Shown here piece by piece: positions 1 to 8,557 of a stretch of DNA of 64,000 bases; the stretch's first letter is position 1; each line of letters opens with the position of its first letter. The stretch spans positions 3,224,001-3,288,000 of the forward strand of contig NZ_CP058335.1 of assembly GCF_013391105.1 (NCBI RefSeq). The letters run 5' to 3'. Source of the stretch: Natronomonas salina. GTDB taxonomy: Archaea; Halobacteriota; Halobacteria; Halobacteriales; Haloarculaceae. The translations under genes were made by a program, and so were the position numbers. The notes below the pieces were generated by a model. The model saw only the letters and a list, made by a program, of their open reading frames with translations. It was not told where the DNA came from and made no database searches.

Positions 1-47
1 CGGCTGGCCGACTCACGGTCGATAGGTGGCGCCCGGGGACAAGAGGT

Positions 48-1421
48 TTACCCGGAGCGCCGGCGGTAGGCGATGGCGCCGACGGCGGCGACGAGCACGA
101 GGAGCGCGCCGACCGCGATCGGGACGAGGGGGAGCGACTCGCCGCGGTGGACGTCCCGGCCGGTCAGGTCGCCCGCGAAGGTGTCGAACCGCGAGGGGGC
201 GAAGGAGTAGAGGGCGTCGGCGCAGGCGTCGACCTCCGCCTCGGAGAAGTTCGCGTCGCCGTGAACCTCGTAGCGCCCCTCGACGCCCTGCTCGCGCATC
301 GTCGGGCCCTCGGAGCCGGGGCCGCCGCGCTCGGCGTCGTACGTCTCGTAGGGGGTGTACATCTCCCAGACGACCTCGCCCTCCGGGGTCACCTCGACGA
401 CCCGGTGGCCCATGCGGTCGGAGACGAGCGTGTTGCCGTTCGGGAGGCGGTCGGCGTCCCGCGGCTCGTTCAGCCCGGTGACCTGCCAGACGCGCTCCCA
501 GGACCCCGAGTCGGCGTCGTAGGCGTACTCGACGACGCGGTCGTTGAGGCTATCGGCGACGAGGGCGGTGTGCTCGCCGTCCGGCCCCCAGAGGTGGTCG
601 GGGTTGTGCTGGCGGTGGAGGACGTCGTGGTCGCCGTCCTCGCCGAGGGTCAGTTCGACCGCCTTCGAGGTGCGGTTGACGAAGACGACCTGGTCGAAGT
701 TCCGGACCGACGCCATGAACCACTCGCCGGTGGCGTCGACGGCGTCGGACTCGCTGACGTTCACGCGGTCGATATCGTTGACGTGCGTCCAGTCGTCCGG
801 CGGGCCGCCGCCGGACTCGGGGTAGTGGTCGGGGTGGTCCTCGAAGCGCCACTCCCAGGTCACCTCGCCCTGCGTGCGGTTGTAGACGAGCAGTCGCTCG
901 TGGCCCTCGCCCTTGTCGGCGATCGCGAGCTCGTCGCCGTCGATCAGGTCGACGTCGTGGGCGTCGGTCACCTGCGGGTTCTCGGCGTCGTCCGGAGGTC
1001 CGTCGAAGCGCTTCTTCCACTCGTACTCGCCGGAGTCGGGGTTCAGCTCCCCGACGATGCTCGCGCCGCTCTCGGTGGTGACGAACAGGAGGTTGTCGTT
1101 CGGGAGCCGGTCGACGTCGTAGGCCCACCAGCGGCCGGCGGCGGAGGCGTTCCGGGCCCACTCGAAGGTCCCGTCGGGGGCGTAGGAGACGAGCAGCGCC
1201 GCCCGCTTCTCGTAGCCGTCGTCGGTGAGTTCCGTCCCCTGGATGCTCACAACCGTCGACTCGTCGGGCTGCTCTGTCATCGTCCCGACGCACTCGTCGC
1301 CCGGCCCCTCCGCCGCCGCGGCCGGGGTTCCGAACCCGGTCATCGCCGGCAGCGACAGCGCCAGGAGCGTCGCGAGGAGGAGGGCGGCGCCCGGCGCCAG
1401 GAGCGTGCGTGGTTCTGGCAT
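48..1421 (-). CDS. Arylsulfotransferase (ASST)-like membrane-anchored propeller protein
   Basis: The 457-residue protein resembles the arylsulfotransferase family (extracytoplasmic six-bladed propeller). An N-terminal hydrophobic segment (about residues 9-33) is followed by repeated blade motifs of the type 'RLPNGNTLVSDRMGHRVVEV' and a C-terminal membrane helix (about 430-452) ending in 'YRRRSG'. It probably sits outside the cell, anchored at one or both ends. The start is the ATG at 1421, directly before the signal-like segment; the open frame extends further upstream, but that part is low-complexity R/P/A-rich and not protein-like. Whether it transfers sulfate is not shown: many archaeal homologues are only propeller-fold proteins. 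Family assignment is fairly safe, enzymatic role uncertain. Confidence 0.8.
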   Translation of the reverse strand: MPEPRTLLAPGAALLLATLLALSLPAMTGFGTPAAAAEGPGDECVGTMTEQPDESTVVSIQGTELTDDGYEKRAALLVSYAPDGTFEWARNASAAGRWWAYDVDRLPNDNLLFVTTESGASIVGELNPDSGEYEWKKRFDGPPDDAENPQVTDAHDVDLIDGDELAIADKGEGHERLLVYNRTQGEVTWEWRFEDHPDHYPESGGGPPDDWTHVNDIDRVNVSESDAVDATGEWFMASVRNFDQVVFVNRTSKAVELTLGEDGDHDVLHRQHNPDHLWGPDGEHTALVADSLNDRVVEYAYDADSGSWERVWQVTGLNEPRDADRLPNGNTLVSDRMGHRVVEVTPEGEVVWEMYTPYETYDAERGGPGSEGPTMREQGVEGRYEVHGDANFSEAEVDACADALYSFAPSRFDTFAGDLTGRDVHRGESLPLVPIAVGALLVLVAAVGAIAYRRRSG

Positions 1422-1461
1422 GGTATCACTCCCGGCGGCCGGTCTAATCAGTCGTTCGGCA

Positions 1462-2427
1462 TCAGTCGCAGAACCGGTCGAGGCCGGCCTGCCGTCGCCG
1501 GGCGCCGTCGGGGTCGGGGTCCCAGGGGCTCCGCTCGGCGCGGACGGCCTCGGGGTCGGCGGCTGGCGGGGCCGCGGCCTCGTAGCCGTCGCAACCGTCG
1601 CCGCACTCCCGGGCTGGGTCGACGAACCGGCCCTTCCAGGTGCAGTAGGGGAGTTCGTCGCCGGGGGCGAAGCCCGGCCCGCGCGCCTCGCCCGAGGCAC
1701 AGGCCGGCAGCGCCGAGGGCCGCCAGCCCTTGCCGTAGGCGCGCTCGGCGACGCGGCGGCGGAGCCGCGCCTTCTCGTCCGCCGTCACCGGCTCGACGTC
1801 GACGCGGGCCGGGTGCTCGTCGAGCACCGCGATGCCCGGTTCGTCGGACGGCAGCGGCGTCGCCTCGCGGACGACCTCGAAGTCGCCGGTCTCGGCGTCG
1901 AACCGGCGGACGCCGACCTCCGGGGGGATGCGGTTCAGGTGAGCGCCGGTGACGTACGACTCGGTGACGAGGACGACCTCGTCGAACAGCGCCAGCGAGA
2001 CGTCCTTGCGGAGCTGGAGTTCGAGGTCGCCGGGGCGGCCGAGGTCCGGCTTGTTCTCGTAGGCGCGGAGCCCCGAGAACCAGTCGGGGTAGCGGGCGGT
2101 CTGGCGGACGTACCGGCGGCCGTTCCGGCGTTCGGCCTCGAAGAAGCCGACGTCGACCGCGCGGTCGACCACGTCGCGGGCGTGCTCCGGCGAGGCGTCG
2201 ACGGCGTCCTTCCAGTAGCGGGCGCGGCCGACGCCGACGCCGCTCTCGACGGCCAGCCCGGGGATGGTCTCGGGAGTGATGGCGACCCGGTCGTCGAAGC
2301 CGGGGCCCGGAAGCACCTCGACGGCGTCGACGACGCGGGTGTGGGTGCCGAGCTGCCGGGCGACGACGCCGTCGCTGGCGGCCTCGACGGCGGCACACAT
2401 CGCCAGCTCGAAGGCGTACTCCCGCAC
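1462..2427 (-). CDS. DUF5787-like haloarchaeal protein, possible PD-(D/E)XK nuclease fold
   Basis: This 321-residue protein resembles the haloarchaeal DUF5787 family (name from memory). I chose the GTG at 2427 because the protein pattern begins at 'VREYAFELAMCAA'; an ATG at 2475 would add 16 P/S-rich residues. The middle part contains 'YENKPDLGRPGDLELQLRKD' followed by 'LFDEVVLVTESYV', an arrangement reminiscent of the E-x-K / hydrophobic-strand core of restriction-endonuclease-like folds. The C-terminal third has spaced cysteines ('PACASG', 'PYCTWKGR', 'ECGDGC', final 'FCD') that could bind a metal or an Fe-S cluster. It is followed downstream by the ASST-like gene and preceded by a HAD hydrolase on the same strand. 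The function is unknown. Confidence 0.65.
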   Translation of the reverse strand: MREYAFELAMCAAVEAASDGVVARQLGTHTRVVDAVEVLPGPGFDDRVAITPETIPGLAVESGVGVGRARYWKDAVDASPEHARDVVDRAVDVGFFEAERRNGRRYVRQTARYPDWFSGLRAYENKPDLGRPGDLELQLRKDVSLALFDEVVLVTESYVTGAHLNRIPPEVGVRRFDAETGDFEVVREATPLPSDEPGIAVLDEHPARVDVEPVTADEKARLRRRVAERAYGKGWRPSALPACASGEARGPGFAPGDELPYCTWKGRFVDPARECGDGCDGYEAAAPPAADPEAVRAERSPWDPDPDGARRRQAGLDRFCD

Positions 2428-2511
2428 TGGCGGAGGGGACGTGCTCGGCGGTGAAAAGGGGCCCGCTCGCCACACCGACAGACCGACCGCGGAGGCGGCA
2501 CAAACGACGGG

Positions 2512-3189
2512 TCAGCTCTCGATGCCGAGCGTCGATGCGACGTCCCGGAGGTCGTCGACGACCGCGTCGGGGTCGCCGGCGAAGCCGTCCCACGGGACCT
2601 TCCCGCGGTCGAGCCAGACGCCGGTCATGCCGGCGTGGGAGGCGCCGAGGACGTCGTAGAACAGCGCGGTGACGTGGGCGATGCAGTCGATGGGGGTCCC
2701 CGTCCGCGCCGCCGCGTGGCGGTACAGCTCGACGCTGGGCTTGAACGTCTCGACCTCGTCGGCGCTGATCGCGTCCGCCAGGAGGTCGTCGATGCCGGCG
2801 TGGTCGACCATGGAGTCGAGCATCTCCGGATTACCGTTCGAGACCACGTACGTCTCGACGCCGGCGTCGCGGAGGGCGGAGAGCCCCTCGCGGACGTCGT
2901 CGAACACCGCCAGCTCGTGGTAGGTCTCGAGGACGGCCTCCCGCTCGCTCTCGGGGAGGTCCACGTCGTGGGTGGCGAGGGCGTGTTCGAGGGCGGCGCG
3001 GTTGAGCGCGTAGAAGGTGTCGTAGGCGTCGACCTCGTTGGCGACGGTGGTGTACAGCAGCGACCGCGAGCGCCAGTGGTTCGAGACGGCGACGGGGTCG
3101 TCGACGGCGTCGGCCAGCGCCGACTGGACGGCGTCCACGTCGACGAGCGTGCTGAAGGAGTCGAAGGTGACGGTCTCGACGTCGGGCAT
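2512..3189 (-). CDS. Haloacid dehalogenase type II (HAD superfamily hydrolase)
   Basis: The 225-residue protein has the four HAD motifs: nucleophile Asp in 'VTFDSFSTLVD' (D10), Ser in 'VVSNGN', Lys in 'TFKPS' and the acidic motif in 'FYDVLGASHAGM'. The residue two after the nucleophile is Phe rather than the Asp usual in HAD phosphatases, and 'HWRSRSLLYT' matches the Arg/Tyr cap region of L-2-haloacid dehalogenases. It therefore probably hydrolyses a 2-haloacid or related substrate by an aspartyl-ester mechanism in the cytoplasm. The start is the ATG at 3189, with a TATA-like box 27-35 bases upstream; the longer open frame upstream is not protein-like. The substrate is not predictable. Confidence 0.85.
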   Translation of the reverse strand: MPDVETVTFDSFSTLVDVDAVQSALADAVDDPVAVSNHWRSRSLLYTTVANEVDAYDTFYALNRAALEHALATHDVDLPESEREAVLETYHELAVFDDVREGLSALRDAGVETYVVSNGNPEMLDSMVDHAGIDDLLADAISADEVETFKPSVELYRHAAARTGTPIDCIAHVTALFYDVLGASHAGMTGVWLDRGKVPWDGFAGDPDAVVDDLRDVASTLGIES

Positions 3190-3215
3190 GGGTCGGCCTC
3201 GACTTGGGGCCACAC

Positions 3216-3224
3216 GGGTATAGG
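3216..3224 (-). promoter_or_regulatory. TATA-like box of the HAD hydrolase gene
   Basis: On the minus strand 'CCTATACCC' lies 27-35 bases before the ATG at 3189. This fits a leaderless or near-leaderless haloarchaeal promoter. Confidence 0.5.
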
Positions 3225-3323
3225 CGTGCAGGTCGGTGACACGGTCGCAGCGGGCCCGCGGCGGCAGCAGCGAGCCCGGTCGAACGGTTCCAGGGCGCTC
3301 TTCGACGGTGGACAAAGCGGAAG

Positions 3324-3331
3324 CGTTATCA
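3324..3331 (+). promoter_or_regulatory. TATA-like box of the eif2g super-operon
   Basis: 'CGTTATCA' lies 33-40 bases before the eif2g ATG, in the divergent region shared with the HAD gene. It is the only A/T-rich core-promoter candidate there. Confidence 0.45.
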
Positions 3332-3363
3332 CTCGCACGGGCGGACGTTCACGTCATTACTAA

Positions 3364-4593
3364 ATGACGCAAGAACACCGACAACCGGAGGTGAACATCG
3401 GACTGGTGGGTCACGTCGACCACGGGAAGACGACGCTCGTCCAGGCGCTCTCGGGCGAGTGGACCGACCAGCACTCCGAGGAGATGAAACGCGGCATCTC
3501 CATCCGCCTCGGGTACGCCGACGCGACGTTCCGGGAGTGCCCGGACCTCGACGAGCCGGAACGGTACACCGTCGAGGACACCTGTCCGGACGGCTCCGAG
3601 AGCGAGCACGTCCGGACGGTGTCGTTCGTGGACGCGCCGGGCCACGAGACGCTGATGGCGACGATGCTGTCGGGGGCGGCCATCATGGACGGCGCGGTGC
3701 TCGTCGTCGGTGCCAACGAGCCGGTGCCGCAGGCCCAGACCGAGGAGCACCTCATGGCCCTGGACATCATCGGCATCGAGAACATCGTCGTCGCCCAGAA
3801 CAAGGTCGACCTCGTCGACCGCGAGCAGGCCCAGCGCAACTACGAGCAGATCAAGGAGTTCGTCGCGGGCACGGTCGCGGAGGACGCGCCGGTCGTCCCC
3901 ATCTCCGCCCAGCAGGACGTCAACATGGACCTGCTGATGCAGACCATCGAGGAGGAGATCCCGACGCCGGAGCGGGACCCCGACGCGGACGCCCGGATGC
4001 AGGTCGCCCGGTCGTTCGACATCAACCGTCCGGGGACGACCTGGGAGGACCTGACGGGCGGCGTCCTCGGCGGGTCGCTGACGCAGGGTCGCCTGACGGT
4101 CGACGAGGACCTCGAGATCAGGCCCGGCCGCGAGGTCGAGGAGGGCGGCGCCGCCGAGTACCAGCCGGTCGAGACGACCGTCCGGTCGCTGCAGGCCGGC
4201 GGCAGCTTCGTCGACGAGGCGACGCCGGGCGGGCTGCTCGGCGTCGGCACGGGACTCGACCCGTCGCTGACGAAGGGCGACGCGCTGGCCGGGCAGGTCG
4301 CCGGGCCGCCGGGGAGCCTGCCGCCGACCCACGACGCCTTCACGATGGGCGTCGACCTGCTCGACCGCGTCGTCGGCGAGGACGCCGAGGAGATCGAGCC
4401 GATCAGCACCGGCGAGCCGCTGATGCTCACGGTCGGGACGGCCACGACGGTCGGCTCTGTCACGAGCGCGCGCGACGACGAGTGCGAGGTCAAGCTGAAG
4501 CGCCCCGTCTGCGCGCCGGAGGGGTCGAAGATCGCCATCAACCGCCGCGTCGGCGCGCGCTGGCGGCTCATCGGCGTCGGAACGCTCAGGTGA
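3364..4593 (+). CDS. eif2g: Translation initiation factor aIF2 subunit gamma
   Basis: The GTPase subunit of the heterotrimeric initiation factor that delivers Met-tRNAi to the small ribosomal subunit. At 409 residues it has the usual length. G1 is 'GHVDHGKTT' (residues 16-24), followed by '[13 protein letters not shown]' (G3), 'QNKVD' (G4) and 'ISAQ' (G5), then the two beta-barrel domains. The zinc-knuckle region between G2 and G3 keeps only two Cys ('ECPDLDEP', 'DTCPDG') of the four usual in archaea, a loss that from memory also occurs in other haloarchaea. It opens a tightly packed super-operon: its stop codon is immediately followed by the ATG of the PIN gene. Confidence 0.97.
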   Translation: MTQEHRQPEVNIGLVGHVDHGKTTLVQALSGEWTDQHSEEMKRGISIRLGYADATFRECPDLDEPERYTVEDTCPDGSESEHVRTVSFVDAPGHETLMATMLSGAAIMDGAVLVVGANEPVPQAQTEEHLMALDIIGIENIVVAQNKVDLVDREQAQRNYEQIKEFVAGTVAEDAPVVPISAQQDVNMDLLMQTIEEEIPTPERDPDADARMQVARSFDINRPGTTWEDLTGGVLGGSLTQGRLTVDEDLEIRPGREVEEGGAAEYQPVETTVRSLQAGGSFVDEATPGGLLGVGTGLDPSLTKGDALAGQVAGPPGSLPPTHDAFTMGVDLLDRVVGEDAEEIEPISTGEPLMLTVGTATTVGSVTSARDDECEVKLKRPVCAPEGSKIAINRRVGARWRLIGVGTLR

Positions 4594-4968
4594 ATGGACG
4601 TGGTGCTCGACACGAACGCGCTGATGATGCCGGTCGAGGTCGGGGTCCGGACGTTCGAGGAACTCGACCGCCTGCTCGGCGACTACGAGGCCGTGGTGCC
4701 GCGGGCGGTCGTCGACGAGCTGGAGAAGCTCGCGGCCGGCAACGGCGAGGAGGCGACCGCGGCGAGCGTCGGCGCGGACCTCGCGGCCCGGGAGTGCGAG
4801 ACCGTCGAGCACGGCGCCAACTACGCGGACGATGCGGTGCTGGAGATCGCCGGCGGGCGCGACTACGCGGTCACGAACGACGGCCCGCTTCGGCGGCGGT
4901 TACTGGAGGCGAACGTTCCCGTAATTAGTTTACGGGGGCGAAACAAACTGGAAATCACTGAACCATAG
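4594..4968 (+). CDS. PIN-domain protein (Fcf1/Utp24-like ribonuclease family)
   Basis: This 124-residue single PIN domain is of the type encoded next to aIF2-gamma and Rpo7 in many archaea and related to Fcf1/Utp24-type nucleases. Acidic residues expected of a metal-dependent ribonuclease are visible: D6 in 'VVLDTNALM', E43 near 'VVDELEKLA', an Asp in 'ANYADDAVLEIA', and the Asp of 'VTNDGPLRRRL'. It begins on the base after the eif2g stop and ends one base before rpo7, so it is almost certainly cotranscribed and translationally linked. A role in rRNA processing fits the context but is inferred. Some databases label such proteins 'twitching motility PilT', which is misleading. Confidence 0.85.
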   Translation: MDVVLDTNALMMPVEVGVRTFEELDRLLGDYEAVVPRAVVDELEKLAAGNGEEATAASVGADLAARECETVEHGANYADDAVLEIAGGRDYAVTNDGPLRRRLLEANVPVISLRGRNKLEITEP

Positions 4969-4969
4969 C

Positions 4970-5539
4970 ATGTACAAACGGGTACGACTTCGGGACACGG
5001 TCGAGGTGCCGCCGCGGCACCTCGCGGATGTGTCGCCCGAGCTGGTCCGGCGGCTGCTGCAGGACAAGCTCGAAGGACGGATGGACGAGGGCGTGGGGAG
5101 CGTCGTCTCCGTGACGGAGGTCCACGACATCGGCGACGGCGCCGTCCTCCCGAACCGGCCGGGGGTGTACTACGAGGCGGAGTTCGACGCCGTCACGTTC
5201 GACCCCCAGATGCAGGAGGTCGTCGACGGCGAGGTCGTCGAGGTCGTCAACTTTGGCGCCTTCGTCGGGATCGGCCCGGTCGACGGGCTGCTCCACGTCT
5301 CGCAGATCTCCGACGAGTACCTCGCCTACGACGAGGAGGGCCAGCAGCTGGCCTCGCGGGACTCCAACCGGACGCTCGGCGTCGGCGACTCGGTACGCGC
5401 ACGCATCGTCACGAAGAGCATCGACGAGCGGAACCCCCGCGACTCGAAGATCGGCCTGACGGCCAAGCAGCCCGGACTGGGCAAGCACGGCTGGCTCGAG
5501 GAGGACCGACAGCGCCGCGAGGCGCAGGCGGGTGATTAG
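4970..5539 (+). CDS. rpo7: DNA-directed RNA polymerase subunit Rpo7 (E')
   Basis: This 189-residue protein is the Rpb7 homologue that, with Rpo4, forms the RNA polymerase stalk and binds emerging RNA. The N-terminal RNP-like domain starts 'MYKRVRLRDTVEVPP'. The C-terminal S1/OB domain contains 'GEVVEVVNFGAFVGIGPVDG' and 'LLHVSQI', with 'KIGLTAKQPGLG' near the end. Length and both domains match the archaeal family. It is separated from the PIN gene by one base and abuts spt4, the standard rpoE1-rpoE2 arrangement. Rpo4 is not encoded in the window. Confidence 0.96.
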   Translation: MYKRVRLRDTVEVPPRHLADVSPELVRRLLQDKLEGRMDEGVGSVVSVTEVHDIGDGAVLPNRPGVYYEAEFDAVTFDPQMQEVVDGEVVEVVNFGAFVGIGPVDGLLHVSQISDEYLAYDEEGQQLASRDSNRTLGVGDSVRARIVTKSIDERNPRDSKIGLTAKQPGLGKHGWLEEDRQRREAQAGD

Positions 5540-5737
5540 ATGGCCGATCGACTGGTCTGCCGGGACTGCCACCGCGTCCTCGACGTCGACGACGGCGAGC
5601 AGTGTCCCTCCTGCGGCTCGAACTCGCTGACGGAGGACTGGGCGGGCTACGTCGTCATCGCCCACCCCGAGAGCAGCGTCATCGCCGAGGAGATGGAGGT
5701 CACGGAACCCGGCCGCTACGCGCTGAAGGTCCGCTAG
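5540..5737 (+). CDS. spt4: Transcription elongation factor Spt4 (RpoE'')
   Basis: This 65-residue zinc-ribbon protein partners Spt5 (NusG) to increase RNA polymerase processivity. Two CxxC knuckles, 'CRDCHRVL' and 'QCPSCGSN', are followed by 'DWAGYVVIAHPESSVIAEEM', a typical Spt4 pattern. Its ATG follows the rpo7 stop without a gap, so the two should be made together. Size and motifs leave little doubt. Older annotation calls it RNA polymerase subunit E''. Confidence 0.95.
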   Translation: MADRLVCRDCHRVLDVDDGEQCPSCGSNSLTEDWAGYVVIAHPESSVIAEEMEVTEPGRYALKVR

Positions 5738-5738
5738 G

Positions 5739-6278
5739 ATGCCGACCATCCTCGCCAAGCTCCCGGACGACCTCCGGGGCGAACTGAAGGACCCGCTTGG
5801 ACCGATCTACACCGACACCGAGGCGCTGCTGGCCGACGCCGGCGACTCCATAGTCGCCGTCGGCGACATGGTCACCTACCACCTCCTGCAGGCGGACCGC
5901 CGGCCGGACGTCGCGCTCGTCGACGGGAAGACGAAGCGCGAGCGCGTCGAGCGCGAGGTGGCCGAGGCCATCGACGGCTTCGACGAGCGTCTCGACGCCG
6001 TCAACCCGCCGGCGACGCTGACCGACGAGCTGCTGGAGGCCCTCGCCGACGCGCTGGACAGCGACGGGACGACCGTCATCACCGTCGAGGGCGAGGAGGA
6101 CCTGGCGGCGCTGGCCGCGGTCGTCGCGGCTCCCGACGGCGCCGCGATCGTCTACGGGCAGCCCGACGAGGGGATGGTTCTGGCGACCGTCGACGACGAC
6201 CTCCGGGCCGAGTGCCGGGACCTGCTGGAGGCCATGGAGAGCGACTACGAGCGCATCGCCGACATCCTGTCGGACTGA
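5739..6278 (+). CDS. GTP-dependent dephospho-CoA kinase (DUF359 family)
   Basis: This 179-residue member of the former DUF359 family carries out the last step of archaeal coenzyme A synthesis, phosphorylating dephospho-CoA with GTP; this function was assigned in Thermococcus. Family hallmarks visible are 'GPIYTDTEAL', 'VAVGDMVTYHLL', 'ALVDGKTKRERV', 'NPPATLTDELLEAL' and 'TVEGEEDLAALA'. It starts one base after spt4. Its presence in this information-processing operon is a conserved archaeal arrangement rather than a functional link to transcription. Confidence 0.9.
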   Translation: MPTILAKLPDDLRGELKDPLGPIYTDTEALLADAGDSIVAVGDMVTYHLLQADRRPDVALVDGKTKRERVEREVAEAIDGFDERLDAVNPPATLTDELLEALADALDSDGTTVITVEGEEDLAALAAVVAAPDGAAIVYGQPDEGMVLATVDDDLRAECRDLLEAMESDYERIADILSD

Positions 6279-6387
6279 CCGAGTCGGATTCGGCTCGCCA
6301 CCGAGTGACGTCGAGCACCGGACCGGGGCGACCTGCTGCTTCGAAATCCTTTTACGCGCTTCGGCGGAAATCTGGGGTAACGTAACC

Positions 6388-6759
6388 ATGGACGTCGAAA
6401 TCATAGACGAGGACGAGAACCCGATGTTGCACCGGACTGACGTCCGGTTCCAGCTGACCCACGACGACGCGACGCCCTCCCGGCTGTCGGTCCGCGACTC
6501 GCTGGCCGCCAAGCTGAACAAGGGCTCCGACGAGGTCGTCGTCCAGAAGCTCGACACCAAGTACGGCATGCGGAAGACCGTCGGCTACGCGAAGGTCTAC
6601 GACAGCGCCGATGCCGCCCGCGACGTCGAGCAGGACTACACCCTCGCGCGCAACAAGATCACCGAGGATGGCGCCGAAGAAGCCGAGCCCGAAGGCGACG
6701 AGGAGCCCGAGGCGGAAGCGGAAGGCGACGAGGCCGAAGCCGAGGCGGAGGAGGCGTAG
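6388..6759 (+). CDS. rps24e: Small ribosomal subunit protein eS24
   Basis: This 123-residue eS24 homologue starts 'MDVEIIDEDENPMLHRTDV' and contains the family core 'KYGMRKTVGYAKVYDS'. The last 25 or so residues form a highly acidic E/A/D tail that compensates for the basic core in a salt-in cytoplasm. A TATA-like 'CCTTTTACG' lies near 6348, so the ribosomal pair may have its own promoter in the 109-base gap after the kinase gene. The stop codon abuts the rps27ae ATG. Confidence 0.95.
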   Translation: MDVEIIDEDENPMLHRTDVRFQLTHDDATPSRLSVRDSLAAKLNKGSDEVVVQKLDTKYGMRKTVGYAKVYDSADAARDVEQDYTLARNKITEDGAEEAEPEGDEEPEAEAEGDEAEAEAEEA

Positions 6760-6894
6760 ATGGCCCGACACGAGTTCTACAACGACGACGGCACGACGGA
6801 CAAGGAGCAGTGCCCGCGCTGCGGCGACACCTTCCTCGGTGACTACGGCGACCGCAAGCACTGCGGGAAGTGCAGCTACACCGAGTTCGAGTAG
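6760..6894 (+). CDS. rps27ae: Small ribosomal subunit protein eS27-type zinc ribbon (S27Ae)
   Basis: This 44-residue protein starts '[17 protein letters not shown]' and carries two zinc knuckles, 'CPRCGDTF' (C18, C21) and '[10 protein letters not shown]' (C35, C38). This is the S27Ae ribosomal zinc ribbon, in eukaryotes fused to ubiquitin. It starts on the base after rps24e stops and ends three bases before the GTG of kae1-bud32. This order is standard in archaea. Confidence 0.95.
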   Translation: MARHEFYNDDGTTDKEQCPRCGDTFLGDYGDRKHCGKCSYTEFE

Positions 6895-6897
6895 GTC

Positions 6898-8499
6898 GTG
6901 ACCCGCGTTCTCGGCATCGAGGGGACCGCCTGGTGTGCCAGCGCGGCCGTCTTCGCCGCCGAGTCCGACGCCGTTTCTATCGAGTCCGACGCCTACCAGC
7001 CGGATAGCGGCGGGATCCACCCGCGGGAGGCCGCCGAGCACATGCGCGAGGCGGTCCCGGCCGTCGTCGAAGACGTCCTCGACACCGTCGCCGAGGAGTA
7101 CGGACCGCCGGCGGAGGCGCTGGACGCTATCGCCTTCTCGCGCGGCCCCGGGCTCGGTCCGTGTCTCCGCATCGTCGGCACCGCCGCCCGCGCGCTCGCC
7201 GGCTCGCTGGACCTGCCGCTGGTCGGCGTCAACCACATGGTCGCCCACCTGGAGATCGGCCGCCACCGGTCGGGCTTCGAGTCGCCCATCTGCCTGAACG
7301 CCTCCGGCGCGAACGCCCACGTCCTCGGCTACCACGACGGCCGCTACCGCGTGCTCGGCGAGACGATGGACACCGGCGTCGGTAACGCCCTCGACAAGTT
7401 CACCCGCCACGTCGGCTGGACGCACCCCGGCGGCCCGAAGGTCGAGGCCCACGCGAGGGAGGGCGAGTACGTCGACCTCCCATACGTCGTCAAGGGGATG
7501 GACTTCTCCTTCTCCGGCATCATGTCCGCCGCCAAGCAGGAGTACGACGCCGGGACGCCCGTCGAGGACGTCTGCCGCGGGCTCGAGGAGACCGTCTTCG
7601 CGATGCTCGCGGAGGTGAGCGAGCGGGCGCTGTCGCTGACCGGCGCCGGCGAGTTGGTCCTGGGGGGCGGCGTCGCCCAGAACGACCGCCTCCGGGAGAT
7701 GCTCGAGTCGATGTGCGAGGAGCGCGGCGCCGACTTCTACGCGCCGGAGGCCCGCTTCCTCCGGGACAACGCCGGCATGATCGCCGTCCTCGGCGCGAAG
7801 ATGTACGAGGCCGGCGACACCGTCGCCGTCGAGGACTCGCGGGTGCTGCCGGACTTCCGGCCCGACGAGGTGCCGGTGACGTGGCGCTCCGGCGAGGGGG
7901 TCGAGACGCCGGCCGCCGACGAGGAGCGCGTCCAGGGCGCCGAGGCGGTCGTCGACCTCGACGACGGAGCGGGGCGGGCGTACAAGCGCCGGCTCTCGAA
8001 GTCCTACCGCCACCCGGAACTCGACGCGAGGCTGCGGACGCGCCGGACGCGCTCGGAGGCCCGCCTCACCAGCGAGGCACGCGGCCTCGGCGTCCCGACG
8101 CCGGTGGTCTTCGACGTCGACCCGGAGGAGGGTAGCCTCGAGTTCGAGTACGTCGGCGAGTCCGACCTGCGGGACGCGCTGACCGAGTCGGGCGTCCGCG
8201 ACGTCGGCCGGCACCTGGCTCGCTGTCACGCGGCCGGGTTCGTCCACGGCGACCCGACGCCGCGGAACGTGCGGACCTCCGAGGACTTCACCTATCTCAT
8301 CGACTTCGGCCTCGGCTACTACACCGACGACGTCGAGGACTACGCGATGGACCTCCACGTCTTCGAGGGCGCCCTCGGCGGGACGGCCGACGACCCGACC
8401 GCGCTGGTCGAGGCCTTCGAGGACGCCTACCGCGAGGTCGGCGACCCCGCCGTCGTCGAGCAGTTGCGGGCGATCGAGGGCCGCGGGCGCTACCAGTAG
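6898..8499 (+). CDS. Fused KEOPS subunits Kae1-Bud32 (tRNA t6A modification)
   Basis: The 533-residue fusion has an N-terminal Kae1/TsaD domain (about 1-325) that transfers threonylcarbamoyl to A37 of ANN-decoding tRNAs, with metal-binding His in 'GVNHMVAHLEIG', 'GGPKVE' and 'LGGGVAQNDRLREML'. The C-terminal Bud32 kinase/ATPase domain (about 330-533) shows 'AYKRRLSKSYRHPELD', the catalytic loop 'HGDPTPRNV' (most archaea have HGDLTTSN) and 'IDFGLGYYTDDVEDYA'. The Kae1-Bud32 fusion is known from many euryarchaea. The start is a GTG three bases after rps27ae, so it is the last gene of the super-operon. Confidence 0.95.
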   Translation: MTRVLGIEGTAWCASAAVFAAESDAVSIESDAYQPDSGGIHPREAAEHMREAVPAVVEDVLDTVAEEYGPPAEALDAIAFSRGPGLGPCLRIVGTAARALAGSLDLPLVGVNHMVAHLEIGRHRSGFESPICLNASGANAHVLGYHDGRYRVLGETMDTGVGNALDKFTRHVGWTHPGGPKVEAHAREGEYVDLPYVVKGMDFSFSGIMSAAKQEYDAGTPVEDVCRGLEETVFAMLAEVSERALSLTGAGELVLGGGVAQNDRLREMLESMCEERGADFYAPEARFLRDNAGMIAVLGAKMYEAGDTVAVEDSRVLPDFRPDEVPVTWRSGEGVETPAADEERVQGAEAVVDLDDGAGRAYKRRLSKSYRHPELDARLRTRRTRSEARLTSEARGLGVPTPVVFDVDPEEGSLEFEYVGESDLRDALTESGVRDVGRHLARCHAAGFVHGDPTPRNVRTSEDFTYLIDFGLGYYTDDVEDYAMDLHVFEGALGGTADDPTALVEAFEDAYREVGDPAVVEQLRAIEGRGRYQ

Positions 8500-8525
8500 C
8501 GGGGGCGGCCGCGGCGAGGGGCGTG

Positions 8526-8533
8526 CCTATAAG
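8526..8533 (+). promoter_or_regulatory. TATA-like box of the DUF5808-like gene
   Basis: 'CCTATAAG' lies 25-32 bases before the ATG at 8558, consistent with a leaderless transcript. This position also favours ATG 8558 over the GTG at 8549. Confidence 0.55.
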
Positions 8534-8557
8534 TTCCGGCCAGCCATAGTGGCGAGT

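Noticed and set aside
3540-3620. Loss of two zinc-knuckle cysteines in aIF2-gamma as an anomaly
   Set aside because: From memory, other haloarchaeal aIF2-gamma proteins show the same loss, so it is lineage-typical rather than unusual.
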